Shown: positions 8,061-16,502, counted from the stretch's first letter. The stretch is DNA of 64,000 bases from Hyphomicrobiales bacterium (GCA_900473175.1 UCKM01000010.1:163577-227576), one strand, 5' to 3'. Notes: generated by a model from the letters alone, not told the origin. Translations and numbers: made by a program.

Positions 8061-9674
8061 TCACTCAATTGCCCTAGGTTTCCATCGGGACGGTATTTCT
8101 CGCTTAACTGTTCCGCGCGGCAGCGTGGCGCGTCCTGCCGGGAGATAAGGTCGACCATCCGTTCCCGACTTGCTTGAGCCATTGCCGGTGGTAGGTCGGC
8201 GAGACGCCAAGTCAGCAGATTCGGCGGCATCGCCGTTGATTTCGAGCGCGTAGTTGCGCGTCATCTGCAGGAGCCGGTAGCGCATCGTTGGCCCATTGGC
8301 GTGAGTTGCAATCATCGATTTGGCGACGAGGCGGTCTATGGCCCCGAGAACGACAGATCGATCAAGGTCCGCGCCCGGAACCACTGCGAGCGCTGCGTCG
8401 AGCGTAAAATGATCAACGAAAATGGCGAGCCGGCGAAGCACGAAGCGCTCCTGTTCGGAAAGAAGCCCGTAACTCCAATTCAGGGTGGCCTCCATCGTCC
8501 TTTGACGCGATGGCGCGGTGCGCGGCCCCGGCCACAGCATTGCCAGGGGTTGGTCCAGCAGCAACGCAATTTGCTGCAAGCCATAGGACTCGACGCGCGC
8601 GGCTGCAAATTCGATAGCAAGTGGCACTCCGTCAAGCTTGCGACAGATGCTTTCCACGACTGCAGCTTCCCTATCGTTGAAATCCAGGTGTACGCCGCTC
8701 GCCAGCGCGTGGTCCACGAACAGCTCAACGGCCGGAAACGTCCGGGCTACCGTCGCGGTAAGTCCCGGATCGTTCGGTGGACAAGCTAACGGCTCCAATC
8801 TGTAGACGTGCTCTTCCTCGACCCGAAGAGCCTCGCGACTTGTCGCCAGAATGTGCAGTTGCGGTGCTGCCATGAAAATGCGCGAAACCAACGCCGCTAC
8901 CGCCTCAATGAGGTGTTCACAAGTGTCGAGAATCAACAGAATTCGTTTTTCCCGCAGATATGCGATCAGACTTTGTGTAGCATCGTCAGACTGAGCGTAT
9001 AACCCCAGTTTCGACGCTACGGCCGTTGCGACCAGATTGGGGTCGCTCTGGGTTCCGAGATCCACGAAAACCACTGAGCCCGCGAAGGCCTCCATCAGGC
9101 GATGTCCAACCGCTATTGCAACGGTGCTTTTCCCAACTCCACCCGAGCCGACGATTGTGACAAAACGTGCAGCGATCAGCTGGTTCGCCAGCCTGGGTAC
9201 ATCGTCATCGCGCCCGACCATACGGATGAGGCCCGTGGGCAGGTCGGCATGCGGGAAGCCGGCGACTGGCTCGGCCAATTCACGATTGTGATCAGCAGAT
9301 CGCGAAATCGGAGCGACGAAGCAGTAGCCCCTCCCGTTCAGGGTCGCAATGTATCGTGCGCCATATTTCCCGTCGCCCAATATTTTGCGCAGGCAAGCAA
9401 TATGAAACCGCAAACTGCCTTCTTCAACGGTGACGTCGGGCCAGACCCGCGCCAGCAGATCGTTCTTGGTGACAAGTTCGTTGGGACGGGACAAGAGAGC
9501 AATCAATATGTCGAGGGCTCGCGCGCTCAATTTTACGAATGCGCCCTCTTTTGTGAGGCGTCGTTCGCTTGAGACCAAGCTGAAAGAACCAAAATATATG
9601 GTTTCTTTCCTATCCAACTGCGGTGTCATCGTCGCGTCCCCGCTACAGAGTAGGTCGCTAGGAGTTACTGTCAA
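8061..9674 (-). CDS. Winged-helix DNA-binding regulator with AAA/NB-ARC-type ATPase; C-terminus frameshifted
   Basis: Open frame of 537 residues. Residues about 25-115 are an OmpR/PhoB-type winged helix (SARALDILIALLSRP, WPDVTVEEGSLRFHIACLRK, GRGYCFVAP). An STAND-type NTPase follows with Walker A GSGGVGKST, Walker B LLILDTCEH and LDGVPLAIEFAAARV. Such proteins normally continue with a TPR-like sensor region and are much longer. Here the frame departs from the family after ADLASR (near 8200) and ends in an arginine/proline-rich tail; family-like sequence resumes in another frame (8104-8196). So the gene is probably a truncated or decaying regulator, although DNA-binding and ATPase parts are intact. 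A second start, MTPQLD at 9629, is equally possible. It is divergent from the epoxide hydrolase gene, which is its likely ancestral target. Confidence 0.75.
   Translation of the reverse strand: MTVTPSDLLCSGDATMTPQLDRKETIYFGSFSLVSSERRLTKEGAFVKLSARALDILIALLSRPNELVTKNDLLARVWPDVTVEEGSLRFHIACLRKILGDGKYGARYIATLNGRGYCFVAPISRSADHNRELAEPVAGFPHADLPTGLIRMVGRDDDVPRLANQLIAARFVTIVGSGGVGKSTVAIAVGHRLMEAFAGSVVFVDLGTQSDPNLVATAVASKLGLYAQSDDATQSLIAYLREKRILLILDTCEHLIEAVAALVSRIFMAAPQLHILATSREALRVEEEHVYRLEPLACPPNDPGLTATVARTFPAVELFVDHALASGVHLDFNDREAAVVESICRKLDGVPLAIEFAAARVESYGLQQIALLLDQPLAMLWPGPRTAPSRQRTMEATLNWSYGLLSEQERFVLRRLAIFVDHFTLDAALAVVPGADLDRSVVLGAIDRLVAKSMIATHANGPTMRYRLLQMTRNYALEINGDAAESADLASRRPTTGNGSSKSGTDGRPYLPAGRATLPRGTVKREIPSRWKPRAIE
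8104..8196 (-). pseudogene. Out-of-frame remnant of the regulator's C-terminal region
   Basis: Read in a frame different from the 537-residue regulator, this stretch encodes YHRQWLKQVGNGWSTLSPGR followed by TRHAAARNS and a stop. In related winged-helix/NTPase proteins the part after the NTPase runs RHA-Y-WL-W-R-N-RAAL, so this segment is where the original protein should have continued. The frame break lies at about 8194-8205. The family comparison is from memory and needs an alignment. Confidence 0.5.
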
Positions 9675-9789
9675 CCGCTAACAGCTCCTAACGATATATA
9701 ACGGGCAATTTCCCGGCTTCTGGGAGACTGATCTGTTACGCCGAATCTCACTCGGTCCACGCTGCTCAACAAAGCCAGGGAGACTTGCC

Positions 9790-11097
9790 ATGCGCCCACA
9801 ACGTGGTTCCGAAAGAGTCGATCAGACCAGGCGCCGGCTGTTGAGTGCCGCTGTGATAGGAATTGCAGCCGCGGGTGTCGCGAGCCTCCTCCCGAGGCAT
9901 ATGGCATGGGCGGATGCGAGTGAAGAAATCCGCCCCTTCCACTTCAAGGTTACGGACGAGCAACTCGCCGACCTCCGGCAACGTATTGCCGCAACCAGGT
10001 GGCCCGAGCAGGAAACGGTGGCCGATGCATCGCAAGGGGTACAGCGTGCAACGATGCAGAAACTCGCCCGCTACTGGGCGACAGATTACGATTGGCGCAA
10101 GGCAGAATCTCGGCTGAGTGCATTGCCGCAATTCGTGACGACTATCGACGGCCTGGACATTCACTTTATCCACGTTCGTTCAAAGAACCCTAACGCGCTT
10201 CCCATTATCATCACGCATGGTTGGCCGGGCTCGGTGCTTGAAGAGATTAAGCTCATCGGACCGCTGACTGATCCAGCTGCGCACGGCGGCAAGGCCGAAG
10301 ACTCGTTCGATGTCGTTATTCCATCGATGCCGGGCTACGGCTTTTCTGGAAAGCCGACGAGCGCCGGCTGGGGGCCAGAACGTATTGCATCAGCTTGGGC
10401 AGAGTTGATGAAGCGCCTTGGCTACTCCCGCTACGTAGCCCAAGGCGGTGACTGGGGGGCGCTCGTCGTTGCGTTAATGGGGGTACAAGCCCCTCCTGGA
10501 TTGCTCGGCATCCACACCAACATGCCGGCCGCTGTTCCACCCGAAATTGACAAGGCGGCGTTCGCAGGCGCGCCGGCGCCAGCGGGCCTATCTGCCGAAG
10601 AGAGGCACGCCTACGACCAACTCTCCTTCTTTTATACACGCGGCCTCGCCTACGCCTTGGAGATGGCTAACCGCCCGCAGACGCTGTATGGGCTCGCGGA
10701 TTCGCCTGTCGGCCTCGCCGCTTGGATGATCGACCACGACATACGCAGTTATGAGCTGATCGCGCGTGTCTTTGACGGCGAAACTGAGGGTCTTACGCGC
10801 GACGATATCCTCGACAATATTACGCTCTACTGGTTCACGAATACGGGGGTCTCTTCAGCCCGTCTTTATTGGGAAAACAAATTCGCCTTTTTCGCCCCCA
10901 AAAATATCACCATCCCGGTTGCCGTGAGCGTTTTTCCTGACGAGCTCTATGCAGCGCCGCGCAGCTGGCTGGAGAAAGCCTACCCTAAACTGATCTATTA
11001 CAACAAGCATGACAAAGGGGGGCATTTCGCGGGTTGGGAGCAGCCACAACTCCTTTCAGAAGACCTTCGCGCGGGCTTCCGACCGCTCCGTCAATAG
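9790..11097 (+). CDS. Tat-exported epoxide hydrolase family protein (alpha/beta hydrolase)
   Basis: A 435-residue protein with a twin-arginine type leader (TRRRLLSAA at residues 13-21, hydrophobic core, then AWADA as probable cleavage site near 42). The mature part starts with the epoxide-hydrolase N-terminal domain (IRPFHFKVTDEQLADLRQRI) and continues with an alpha/beta hydrolase fold: oxyanion motif HGWPGS at 143-148, nucleophile Asp221 in GGDWG, and a C-terminal catalytic His412 in GGHFAGWE. It should open an epoxide to a diol outside the cytoplasm; the substrate is unknown. It starts 115 bases from the divergent regulator and is followed by a VOC-fold gene on the same strand. The start at 9790 sits after GGGAGACTTGCC, a good ribosome binding site. 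Confidence 0.9.
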   Translation: MRPQRGSERVDQTRRRLLSAAVIGIAAAGVASLLPRHMAWADASEEIRPFHFKVTDEQLADLRQRIAATRWPEQETVADASQGVQRATMQKLARYWATDYDWRKAESRLSALPQFVTTIDGLDIHFIHVRSKNPNALPIIITHGWPGSVLEEIKLIGPLTDPAAHGGKAEDSFDVVIPSMPGYGFSGKPTSAGWGPERIASAWAELMKRLGYSRYVAQGGDWGALVVALMGVQAPPGLLGIHTNMPAAVPPEIDKAAFAGAPAPAGLSAEERHAYDQLSFFYTRGLAYALEMANRPQTLYGLADSPVGLAAWMIDHDIRSYELIARVFDGETEGLTRDDILDNITLYWFTNTGVSSARLYWENKFAFFAPKNITIPVAVSVFPDELYAAPRSWLEKAYPKLIYYNKHDKGGHFAGWEQPQLLSEDLRAGFRPLRQ

Positions 11098-11240
11098 ATC
11101 TGACTTACATCTCGTTCCAGACGACCGGGCGTGGTCGATGATCAGTGGCAGGCATATATTCATCGAAGACAGGGCTGTGTCAGACAGTTTGACCAGACCC
11201 TGTTACGCGCTCACATTCACCAACATCGAGGAGAAGATCC

Positions 11241-11888
11241 ATGACAAGTACAGGAATCGACATGAAGTTCGAGATCGTCGTCATCCCTGTTTCGGACGCC
11301 GATCGCGCCAAGGAATTTTACGCCAGCCTCGGGTGGAGGCTCGATGCCGACTTTGCCAGTAGTGACTACCGTGTGATGCAGTTTACGCCGCCCGGATCCG
11401 GTTGTTCTGTCATCTTCGGCAAAAATGTGACCGCTGCGGCTCCAGGATCTGCACAGGGCCTTTATCTCATCGTTTCCGATATCCAAGCAGCCCGCAAAGA
11501 GCTCAACGGTCGCGGCGTCAAGGTCAGCGAACTGTTCCATCACGCAGGCGACGTTTATACAGGCCCCGATGAGCCCTATCTGTTCGGACGTGTGCGGGTT
11601 GAGGGCCCGGATCCCGCGCGTGGCACCTACCGTTCATTTGCCTCGTTCAACGATCCGGATGGAAATGGCTGGCTGTTGCAGGAAGTCACTGCGCGATTGC
11701 CCGGACGCGTCGATACGGACAATACGACGTTCAACTCGTCGACCGAGCTTGCTGCCGCGCTCCGCCGCGCAGCTACCGCACATGGCGAGCATGAAAAGCG
11801 CACCGGCGGTCAGCACGATGAGAATTGGCCGGACTGGTACGCTGAGTACATGGTCCGGGAGCAGGCCGGCAAAGAACTTCCATTATAG
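11241..11888 (+). CDS. VOC-superfamily (glyoxalase/dioxygenase-fold) protein with C-terminal extension
   Basis: 215 residues. The first about 150 form a glyoxalase/bleomycin-resistance fold (MKFEIVVIPVSDADRAKEFY, GLYLIVSDI, SFNDPDGNGWLLQEV). The remaining about 60 residues, rich in Ala and charged groups (AAALRRAATAHGEHEKRTGG then HDENWPDWYAEYM), are an extension also known in relatives where such a segment recurs on its own. The ribosome binding site GAGGAG lies 7 bases before the ATG at 11241. It is 143 bases behind the epoxide hydrolase on the same strand, so the pair may act on one substrate, though the function of this subgroup is unknown to me. Confidence 0.85.
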   Translation: MTSTGIDMKFEIVVIPVSDADRAKEFYASLGWRLDADFASSDYRVMQFTPPGSGCSVIFGKNVTAAAPGSAQGLYLIVSDIQAARKELNGRGVKVSELFHHAGDVYTGPDEPYLFGRVRVEGPDPARGTYRSFASFNDPDGNGWLLQEVTARLPGRVDTDNTTFNSSTELAAALRRAATAHGEHEKRTGGQHDENWPDWYAEYMVREQAGKELPL

Positions 11889-12166
11889 CGGAGTTGGCGT
11901 ACCCGATGCGCGTCCAGATTGAAATCCGGACCGCCAGCGCATTTTAAGCAGACGTATACAGGTCATCTCGTTTGATCAGCTGGCCTGCCAGCGGTATCGC
12001 TGTACTGTGGCCAAATGCGGCATTGCACGATATGCGTACATCCGCACAAATGGTGCTTGACCTCTGCCCTATCCATTATGATTTTCGAGAACCTCGCTTC
12101 AACGAAGATAGCCGCACGCGGCGGGCCGCGATCGGGGACTCGGCCTGCCTTGAACGGATGTTTCAC

Positions 12167-12919
12167 ATGACCAACATCACAACAATTGCATCGACAATGA
12201 CGGCGGCTTTCCTCGGCTCCTTTGTCGAAGTCGTGGAAGCCTTTACGATCATCCTCGCCGTTGGCGTATCCCGCAGTTGGCGGCCCGCCTTCATTGGTAC
12301 GGGTCTGGCCCTCGCCGTCCTCGCCGCGCTGATACTCGTCCTCGGGCCACTTCTCGGGCTCATTCCCATCAAGCTCCTGCAGTTTGTCATTGGAACGCTC
12401 TTGATCCTGTTCGGGATGCGCTGGTTACGCAAAGCCATTCTTCGCGCGTCGGGCTTTATAGCCCTCCATGATGAGGCTCAGGCTTTTGCCAATGAGACGG
12501 ATCAACTCAACCGTCAGGCCGAAGAACGTCGCGCGGACTTTCTCGCTGGAACCGCTGCGTTCAAGGCAGTCCTGCTCGAGGGTGTCGAGGTCGTGTTCAT
12601 TGTGATCGCAGTGGGCGCCGGCCGTGGAATGGTGGGCTATGCAAGTCTTGGGGCCGCTGTTGCTTGCCTTCTCGTGCTGATTATCGGCCTTGTGGTGCAC
12701 AAACCGTTGTCGCGCGTGCCGGAAAACACACTGAAATTCGTGGTTGGCCTGCTGCTCACAGCGTTTGGAATATTCTGGACCGGAGAGGGTCTCGGCGCGG
12801 ATTGGCCGGGCGCGGATCTTTCGCTCATCGCGATCCTTGCCATTCTCGCTGTCTTCGCCTTTGCCGCGGTGCGCGTGCTGCGTAGCTATCACACCTCCAA
12901 CATCAAGGCGGTCGCGTGA
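12167..12919 (+). CDS. Multi-pass membrane protein (COG4280-like)
   Basis: A 250-residue integral membrane protein with about seven hydrophobic helices. Two similar halves can be seen, each starting with an acidic signature in a helix: GSFVEVVEAFTIILAVGV near residue 17 and AVLLEGVEVVFIVIAVGAG near residue 140. This internal repeat with conserved E-x-x-E resembles transporter families such as GDT1/TMEM165 or iron-permease-type membrane proteins, but I cannot assign a substrate. A cytoplasmic loop of charged residues (NQ-EERRADF) separates the halves. The ATG at 12167 is preferred; an ATG at 12158 in the same frame would add three residues. Its stop overlaps the start of the next gene by one base, so translation is probably coupled. 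Confidence 0.75.
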   Translation: MTNITTIASTMTAAFLGSFVEVVEAFTIILAVGVSRSWRPAFIGTGLALAVLAALILVLGPLLGLIPIKLLQFVIGTLLILFGMRWLRKAILRASGFIALHDEAQAFANETDQLNRQAEERRADFLAGTAAFKAVLLEGVEVVFIVIAVGAGRGMVGYASLGAAVACLLVLIIGLVVHKPLSRVPENTLKFVVGLLLTAFGIFWTGEGLGADWPGADLSLIAILAILAVFAFAAVRVLRSYHTSNIKAVA

Positions 12920-13137
12920 TGAACTTCCTCCGTATCGCGTTGCAAGAACTTATTGGCATGTTCATCGATGATGGCGCTCTGGCACTTTTGTCGATCGTTC
13001 TGATCGCGGTGATCGCAGTTGCGGTGGAATATGCGGGATTGCCCGGTTTCGCCGGAGGCATCCTGCTTTTGATCGGCTGCATTGTCATTCTCGCCGAAAG
13101 CACGTACCGCGCGGCTCGAAAGAAAATGGGCGGATAA
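12919..13137 (+). CDS. Small two-helix membrane protein
   Basis: A 72-residue protein with two hydrophobic segments (residues about 22-40 and 43-60) and a short basic C-terminus (YRAARKKMGG). The ATG at 12919 shares its A with the TGA stop of the preceding membrane protein gene (TGATG), a classic coupling arrangement, which suggests the two proteins work together. A GTG at 12916 is also in frame. I do not recognise the family; a role as accessory subunit of the larger membrane protein is inference from the overlap only. Confidence 0.7.
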   Translation: MNFLRIALQELIGMFIDDGALALLSIVLIAVIAVAVEYAGLPGFAGGILLLIGCIVILAESTYRAARKKMGG

Positions 13138-13314
13138 CCCCATCCTGCGCCAACCCTCCGATCAACCAATATAAATCTTGAAAATCTCAGGCGGGCGCTC
13201 GCGGCACCGGCCGGTAAGCTGAAATCGGTTGCTGACCAACTCGCCTACCCCGAAAGCGGTGCACCTACGCCGAACTGGCGTCTTGTCGGCATGGAATTCG
13301 CCTCTAGAATTTAA
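13138..13314 (+). pseudogene. Possible gene remnant without a start codon
   Basis: Directly after the previous stop a frame stays open to a TAA at 13312-13314. Its second half looks coding: it encodes LENLRRALAAPAGKLKSVAD and then QLAYPESGAPTPNWRLVGME before the end. No in-frame ATG, GTG or TTG precedes this part, so it reads like the 3' end of a gene whose 5' part was deleted. I do not recognise the family. The next gene starts 4 bases later. Confidence 0.3.
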
Positions 13315-13317
13315 GCC

Positions 13318-13578
13318 ATGATGATCGCACCGCTGAAATTATCCGACGACCAGTTCGAAAGAGCCAACCAATGCAAGAATGCGCTCCGCGTCCAGTTCGA
13401 CGAACTTGCTGACCAAGCCGTCAACGCAGGTTGGGACGAATATGACGTTGCGCTCGCCCTGGCCGACCTTAGCGAACGCCTCATTGAGACGACGGCTGGA
13501 CGCGCTGGCTCGGAGGCCGACATCGCAATTGCCAAGGCACTCCTAGAGATCAAAAAGAGCTTGTTGACCTCGCATTAA
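13318..13578 (+). CDS. Hypothetical protein, small and mostly helical
   Basis: An 86-residue soluble protein without signal peptide or membrane segment. It is predicted by eye to be mostly alpha-helical (DDQFERANQCKNALRVQFDE, WDEYDVALALADLSERLIET, ADIAIAKALLEIKKSLL) with a net acidic first half. Two ATG codons stand in tandem at 13318 and 13321; either could be used, and no strong ribosome binding site is visible. It converges on the sensor kinase gene with 11 bases between the stops. I know of no function. Confidence 0.65.
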   Translation: MMIAPLKLSDDQFERANQCKNALRVQFDELADQAVNAGWDEYDVALALADLSERLIETTAGRAGSEADIAIAKALLEIKKSLLTSH

Positions 13579-13589
13579 GCCCTTGCCCG

Positions 13590-15005
13590 TCACGCGGCAC
13601 GGGGGATGGTCAATTCTGCTCGTAGCCCACCTCTGGGATCATTCTCAAGCTTTATGTCACCGCCGCAACGTCGTGCGATATTGCGCGCTATGGTCAGGCC
13701 GAGCCCAAACCCGCCGGTCTGGCGGTTGCGCGAATTCTCGACTCGCCTGAACGGTTGAAACACCTCATCGAGCTTGGCTTGCGGGATGCCGGGGCCCTCG
13801 TCGCGAATTGTCAGCAGGATGTTGCTGCCATTTTGGGCGAGGCTGATATGCGCCTTCCCGCCATAGCTCACGGCATTGTCGACGAGGTTTGTAACACAGC
13901 GCCGCAGGGCAATGGGGCGGCCAATGCAGATGAGCCCGCGTGACTCATGACTGGGCTTATCAAATGAGACCTGCGGATAATTGTCGGCAACCGAGTCGAC
14001 AAGCGACCAGAAGTCGATTTTTTCCTGTTCTTCATCGACAATTTCGTAGGTGGCGAAATCGATGACCGACCTAGCGATGACGTCGATATCGTTGAGGTCG
14101 TGCGTCAGGGACTGCCGCAACGGCGATTTTCGCAAAAGCTCGAGCCTCAGGCGGATGCGCGTCAACGGTGTGCGCAAATCATGCGCCAACGCAGCCGCAA
14201 GCTGCTCGCGATCGGCGACGTATTCCCGCAATTGACTCTGCATCGCGTTGACCGCCCGCACCGCTGACTTGTATTCACTGCTGCCGAATTCAGGCAGAGG
14301 TGGTGACTTCACATCCTCGCCAATGCATTTCACCGCTTGTTCCAACGCGCGGTATGGGGCTGTCAACCGCCGTGTCGCCCAGATCGACATCGCGATGACA
14401 ATGGCCGCAACAGAACCGAACAATGGGAGTGTTTCGGTGGTGAAGAGCGGGTTGGCGGGCGTGGTCGCCGCAACAAAATTCAACCATCGCCCATCATCGA
14501 AGCGTATAGAAGCCGCAAGACCGTCGCTTTGGCTGAAATCCGCTGCGAGATCGGTAAGCTGCCGCTCAACCAGGCCGGCGTCCGGATCGCCTGGAGGCTC
14601 GGAGGTGACGGCAACATTATCTTGTGGCTTTGCCGAGACCCGCCGGATGCGTGCATCCGTGACACCGAACTCCTGCAACTGCGCAACAAGAACGTCCTCC
14701 AGTTCTGCGAGGCTGTCGTCAGACGCGATAGCCGACGTCACCGTTGGTTGATCGGACAGGGTAAGCTGGTTGGCGGCATTGGACAGGGTGGCGGCAAGCT
14801 GCTTTCGCTGGCCTTCTGGCGCCGCATAGAGGAGCTTGGCCAGGGTATGGGCGCGTTCGTTCAGGCGGAAAAACTCAAGCACTTCGCTGTTTTCAGTCCT
14901 GTCGCGCGAAACGATGGACAGCGTTGCGACCTGTGTGGTCAAGAGACCTGCGATCAGAATGAGCAAGATCCAGCTCGGCAATGATTGGGGGAGAAATCGG
15001 TTCAT
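13590..15005 (-). CDS. Sensor histidine kinase
   Basis: 471 residues. A first membrane helix at about 12-32, a periplasmic sensing region of about 160 residues, a second helix at 193-210, a HAMP-like linker (RRLTAPYRALEQAV), the phosphoacceptor His275 in ALAHDLRTPLTRIRLR, and a HATPase domain with the N box (RRCVTNLVDNAVSYGG), G1 (DEGPGIP) and G2 (GGFGLGLTIARNI). It autophosphorylates and passes phosphate to the neighbouring regulator. Its ATG overlaps the regulator's stop by 4 bases, so the two are translated together. The signal is unknown. Small secreted proteins lie divergently beyond the regulator and are candidate targets. Confidence 0.93.
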   Translation of the reverse strand: MNRFLPQSLPSWILLILIAGLLTTQVATLSIVSRDRTENSEVLEFFRLNERAHTLAKLLYAAPEGQRKQLAATLSNAANQLTLSDQPTVTSAIASDDSLAELEDVLVAQLQEFGVTDARIRRVSAKPQDNVAVTSEPPGDPDAGLVERQLTDLAADFSQSDGLAASIRFDDGRWLNFVAATTPANPLFTTETLPLFGSVAAIVIAMSIWATRRLTAPYRALEQAVKCIGEDVKSPPLPEFGSSEYKSAVRAVNAMQSQLREYVADREQLAAALAHDLRTPLTRIRLRLELLRKSPLRQSLTHDLNDIDVIARSVIDFATYEIVDEEQEKIDFWSLVDSVADNYPQVSFDKPSHESRGLICIGRPIALRRCVTNLVDNAVSYGGKAHISLAQNGSNILLTIRDEGPGIPQAKLDEVFQPFRRVENSRNRQTGGFGLGLTIARNIARRCGGDIKLENDPRGGLRAELTIPRAA

Positions 15006-15718
15006 TCAGTCGTAACTTCCGGAACGAATTGATATCCGCCCCCGCGGATCGTGAGGATCAATTTTGGCGAGCGGGAATCATCCTCCGTTTTCCGGCGAAG
15101 ACGGCTGATCAGGATATCGACGCTGCGGTCATAGCCATAAGCCGTCGCGGTCCCCGCCAGTTCCTGCAGCTGATCGCGGCTTAGCATCCGTTGCGAACTC
15201 TTGACCAAGGCTTCGAGCAGGTTGAACTCGGCCGTGGTCAATTCGACCCGCACGGCATCAGGCGACACCAGTCGCCGACGTGCACAATCCATCGTCCAGC
15301 CGGCAAACTTGTATATTTGGGGCTCAATGCGCCTGTCAAAGCCTGCCGTATCGAGCCGGCGCAGCACAGCTCTTACTCGCGCCAGCAATTCACGCGGATC
15401 AAACGGCTTGGACACATAATCATCCGCGCCCATCTCGAGACCGACGACCCGATCGGTTGTCTCAGCGATCGCCGTCAACATGATGATCGGGACACGGGAA
15501 TGCATTCTGATGTCGCGGCAGATTTCCATGCCGCTCTTGCCCGGCAGCATCACATCCAGAATGATGAGATCGATCGGAGTACGGGAAAGGATGTCTTGCA
15601 TTTCCTCGTTGTCGCGGGCGACCGAGACATGCATGCCCCGCTTCTTCAGGAATTCATGCAGAAGATCGCGGATCGCATCGTCGTCATCAACGATCAGAAT
15701 GTGCGGTTCGGATTTCAT
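15002..15718 (-). CDS. OmpR/PhoB-family response regulator
   Basis: 238 residues from the ATG at 15718 (MKSEPHIL). The receiver domain has the acidic pocket DDDD at 11-14, phosphoacceptor Asp55 in LIILDVMLPG, and the conserved Lys of YVSKPFDP. The C-terminal winged helix shows LTTAEFNLLEALVKSSQRML and VDILISRLRRK followed by IRGGGYQFVP. An earlier in-frame start at 15766 would add 16 residues unlike the family and is rejected. First gene of a two-gene regulator-kinase operon. The divergent gene at 15882 lies 163 bases away, so the regulator may act in that interval. Confidence 0.93.
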   Translation of the reverse strand: MKSEPHILIVDDDDAIRDLLHEFLKKRGMHVSVARDNEEMQDILSRTPIDLIILDVMLPGKSGMEICRDIRMHSRVPIIMLTAIAETTDRVVGLEMGADDYVSKPFDPRELLARVRAVLRRLDTAGFDRRIEPQIYKFAGWTMDCARRRLVSPDAVRVELTTAEFNLLEALVKSSQRMLSRDQLQELAGTATAYGYDRSVDILISRLRRKTEDDSRSPKLILTIRGGGYQFVPEVTTE

Positions 15719-15881
15719 ATCAGGTGGCGACCTCTTCGCGCCGGTTTCGCCAGCGCCGCAAACCAACGCATGGAGTCTTACTCATGATCCCATCGCAAAA
15801 GCCATGAAAATTTTCGCGATTGCAGCTCAGAAACATTCCAGAAACAAAACATCACAAACCAGAAAAATCGAGGCAACAGTC

Positions 15882-16247
15882 ATGCCCGATAAAGGGCACG
15901 TCAACTCAGATTGGCCGGCTCAAACAGGATCTTCAACACTCCAAATGGCCCTCCTTCGAAACATAGCGACCATTTCGACAACGATCCTGACCGGTGCGGT
16001 GGTCCTCTCCGCATCGATAGCGCCGTCCATGGCCGACGCGACACCGACCCGCACCGAATTGTGCGGCAAACTTCAACAGCAAACCCAACACGCAATCACC
16101 GAACATGCCGAGGCAAAACGGGCAGCCAAGGCGAAAGCACTTCAAAAGCAGGCGGTCAAATACTGCGCGAGCAATAAGCAGGCGCAGGGAATAAGAGCGT
16201 ACGCCCAAGCGTTGAAGCTGCTTGGTGAGCAGCCAGTCGATGACTGA
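15882..16247 (+). CDS. Small secreted protein, unknown function
   Basis: 121 residues with a long leader: a polar n-region, then a hydrophobic core (TTILTGAVVLSASIAP) and a likely cleavage after SMA. The mature part is Ala/Lys/Gln-rich and helical (EHAEAKRAAKAKALQKQAVK), with two cysteines (ELCGKLQQ and YCASN) that could pair. The ATG at 15882 is chosen because GAGG lies 8 bases before it; the ATG at 15945 would give a normal-length signal peptide but has a poorly spaced ribosome site. It faces away from the two-component operon and is followed by a second small secreted protein gene. Confidence 0.7.
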   Translation: MPDKGHVNSDWPAQTGSSTLQMALLRNIATISTTILTGAVVLSASIAPSMADATPTRTELCGKLQQQTQHAITEHAEAKRAAKAKALQKQAVKYCASNKQAQGIRAYAQALKLLGEQPVDD

Positions 16248-16289
16248 CCTACTGCATTCCAACCAGCCCGCATAAAAGGAAACTGAGCC

Positions 16290-16502
16290 ATGAAGAAGTC
16301 CCTCTACACCGCTCTCGGCCTTGCCGTTGCCCTTGCCGTTTCGGCTCCTGTCCTCAGCTCTGGCGCGAGCGCAGCTGCCGCAACAAGCACCACTTCGGCA
16401 ACCACCACCACGAAGGCCATGCCTAAGCATCACGTGAAGAAGGTCCACAAGACCACGACGAAGAAGGCTGTAAAGAAGCCAGCCGCAACAACAGCGCAGT
16501 AA
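16290..16502 (+). CDS. Small secreted Thr/Lys/His-rich protein
   Basis: 70 residues. A clean signal peptide (MKKSLYTALGLAVALAVSAP, cleavage probably after ASA near 29) is followed by a low-complexity mature peptide of Thr, Ala, Lys and His (KHHVKKVHKTTTKKAVKKPA). Composition recalls acid-shock protein Asr precursors of enterobacteria, but that is only a resemblance. The ribosome site AAGGAAACTGAGCC precedes the ATG. It is 42 bases behind the other small secreted gene on the same strand; the two may be one transcript responding to the adjacent two-component system. Confidence 0.72.
   Translation: MKKSLYTALGLAVALAVSAPVLSSGASAAAATSTTSATTTTKAMPKHHVKKVHKTTTKKAVKKPAATTAQ

Noticed and set aside
7826..8230. 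A 134-codon minus-strand frame as a separate gene
   Set aside because: It overlaps the regulator's end, has no ribosome site, and its recognisable part looks like decayed regulator sequence.
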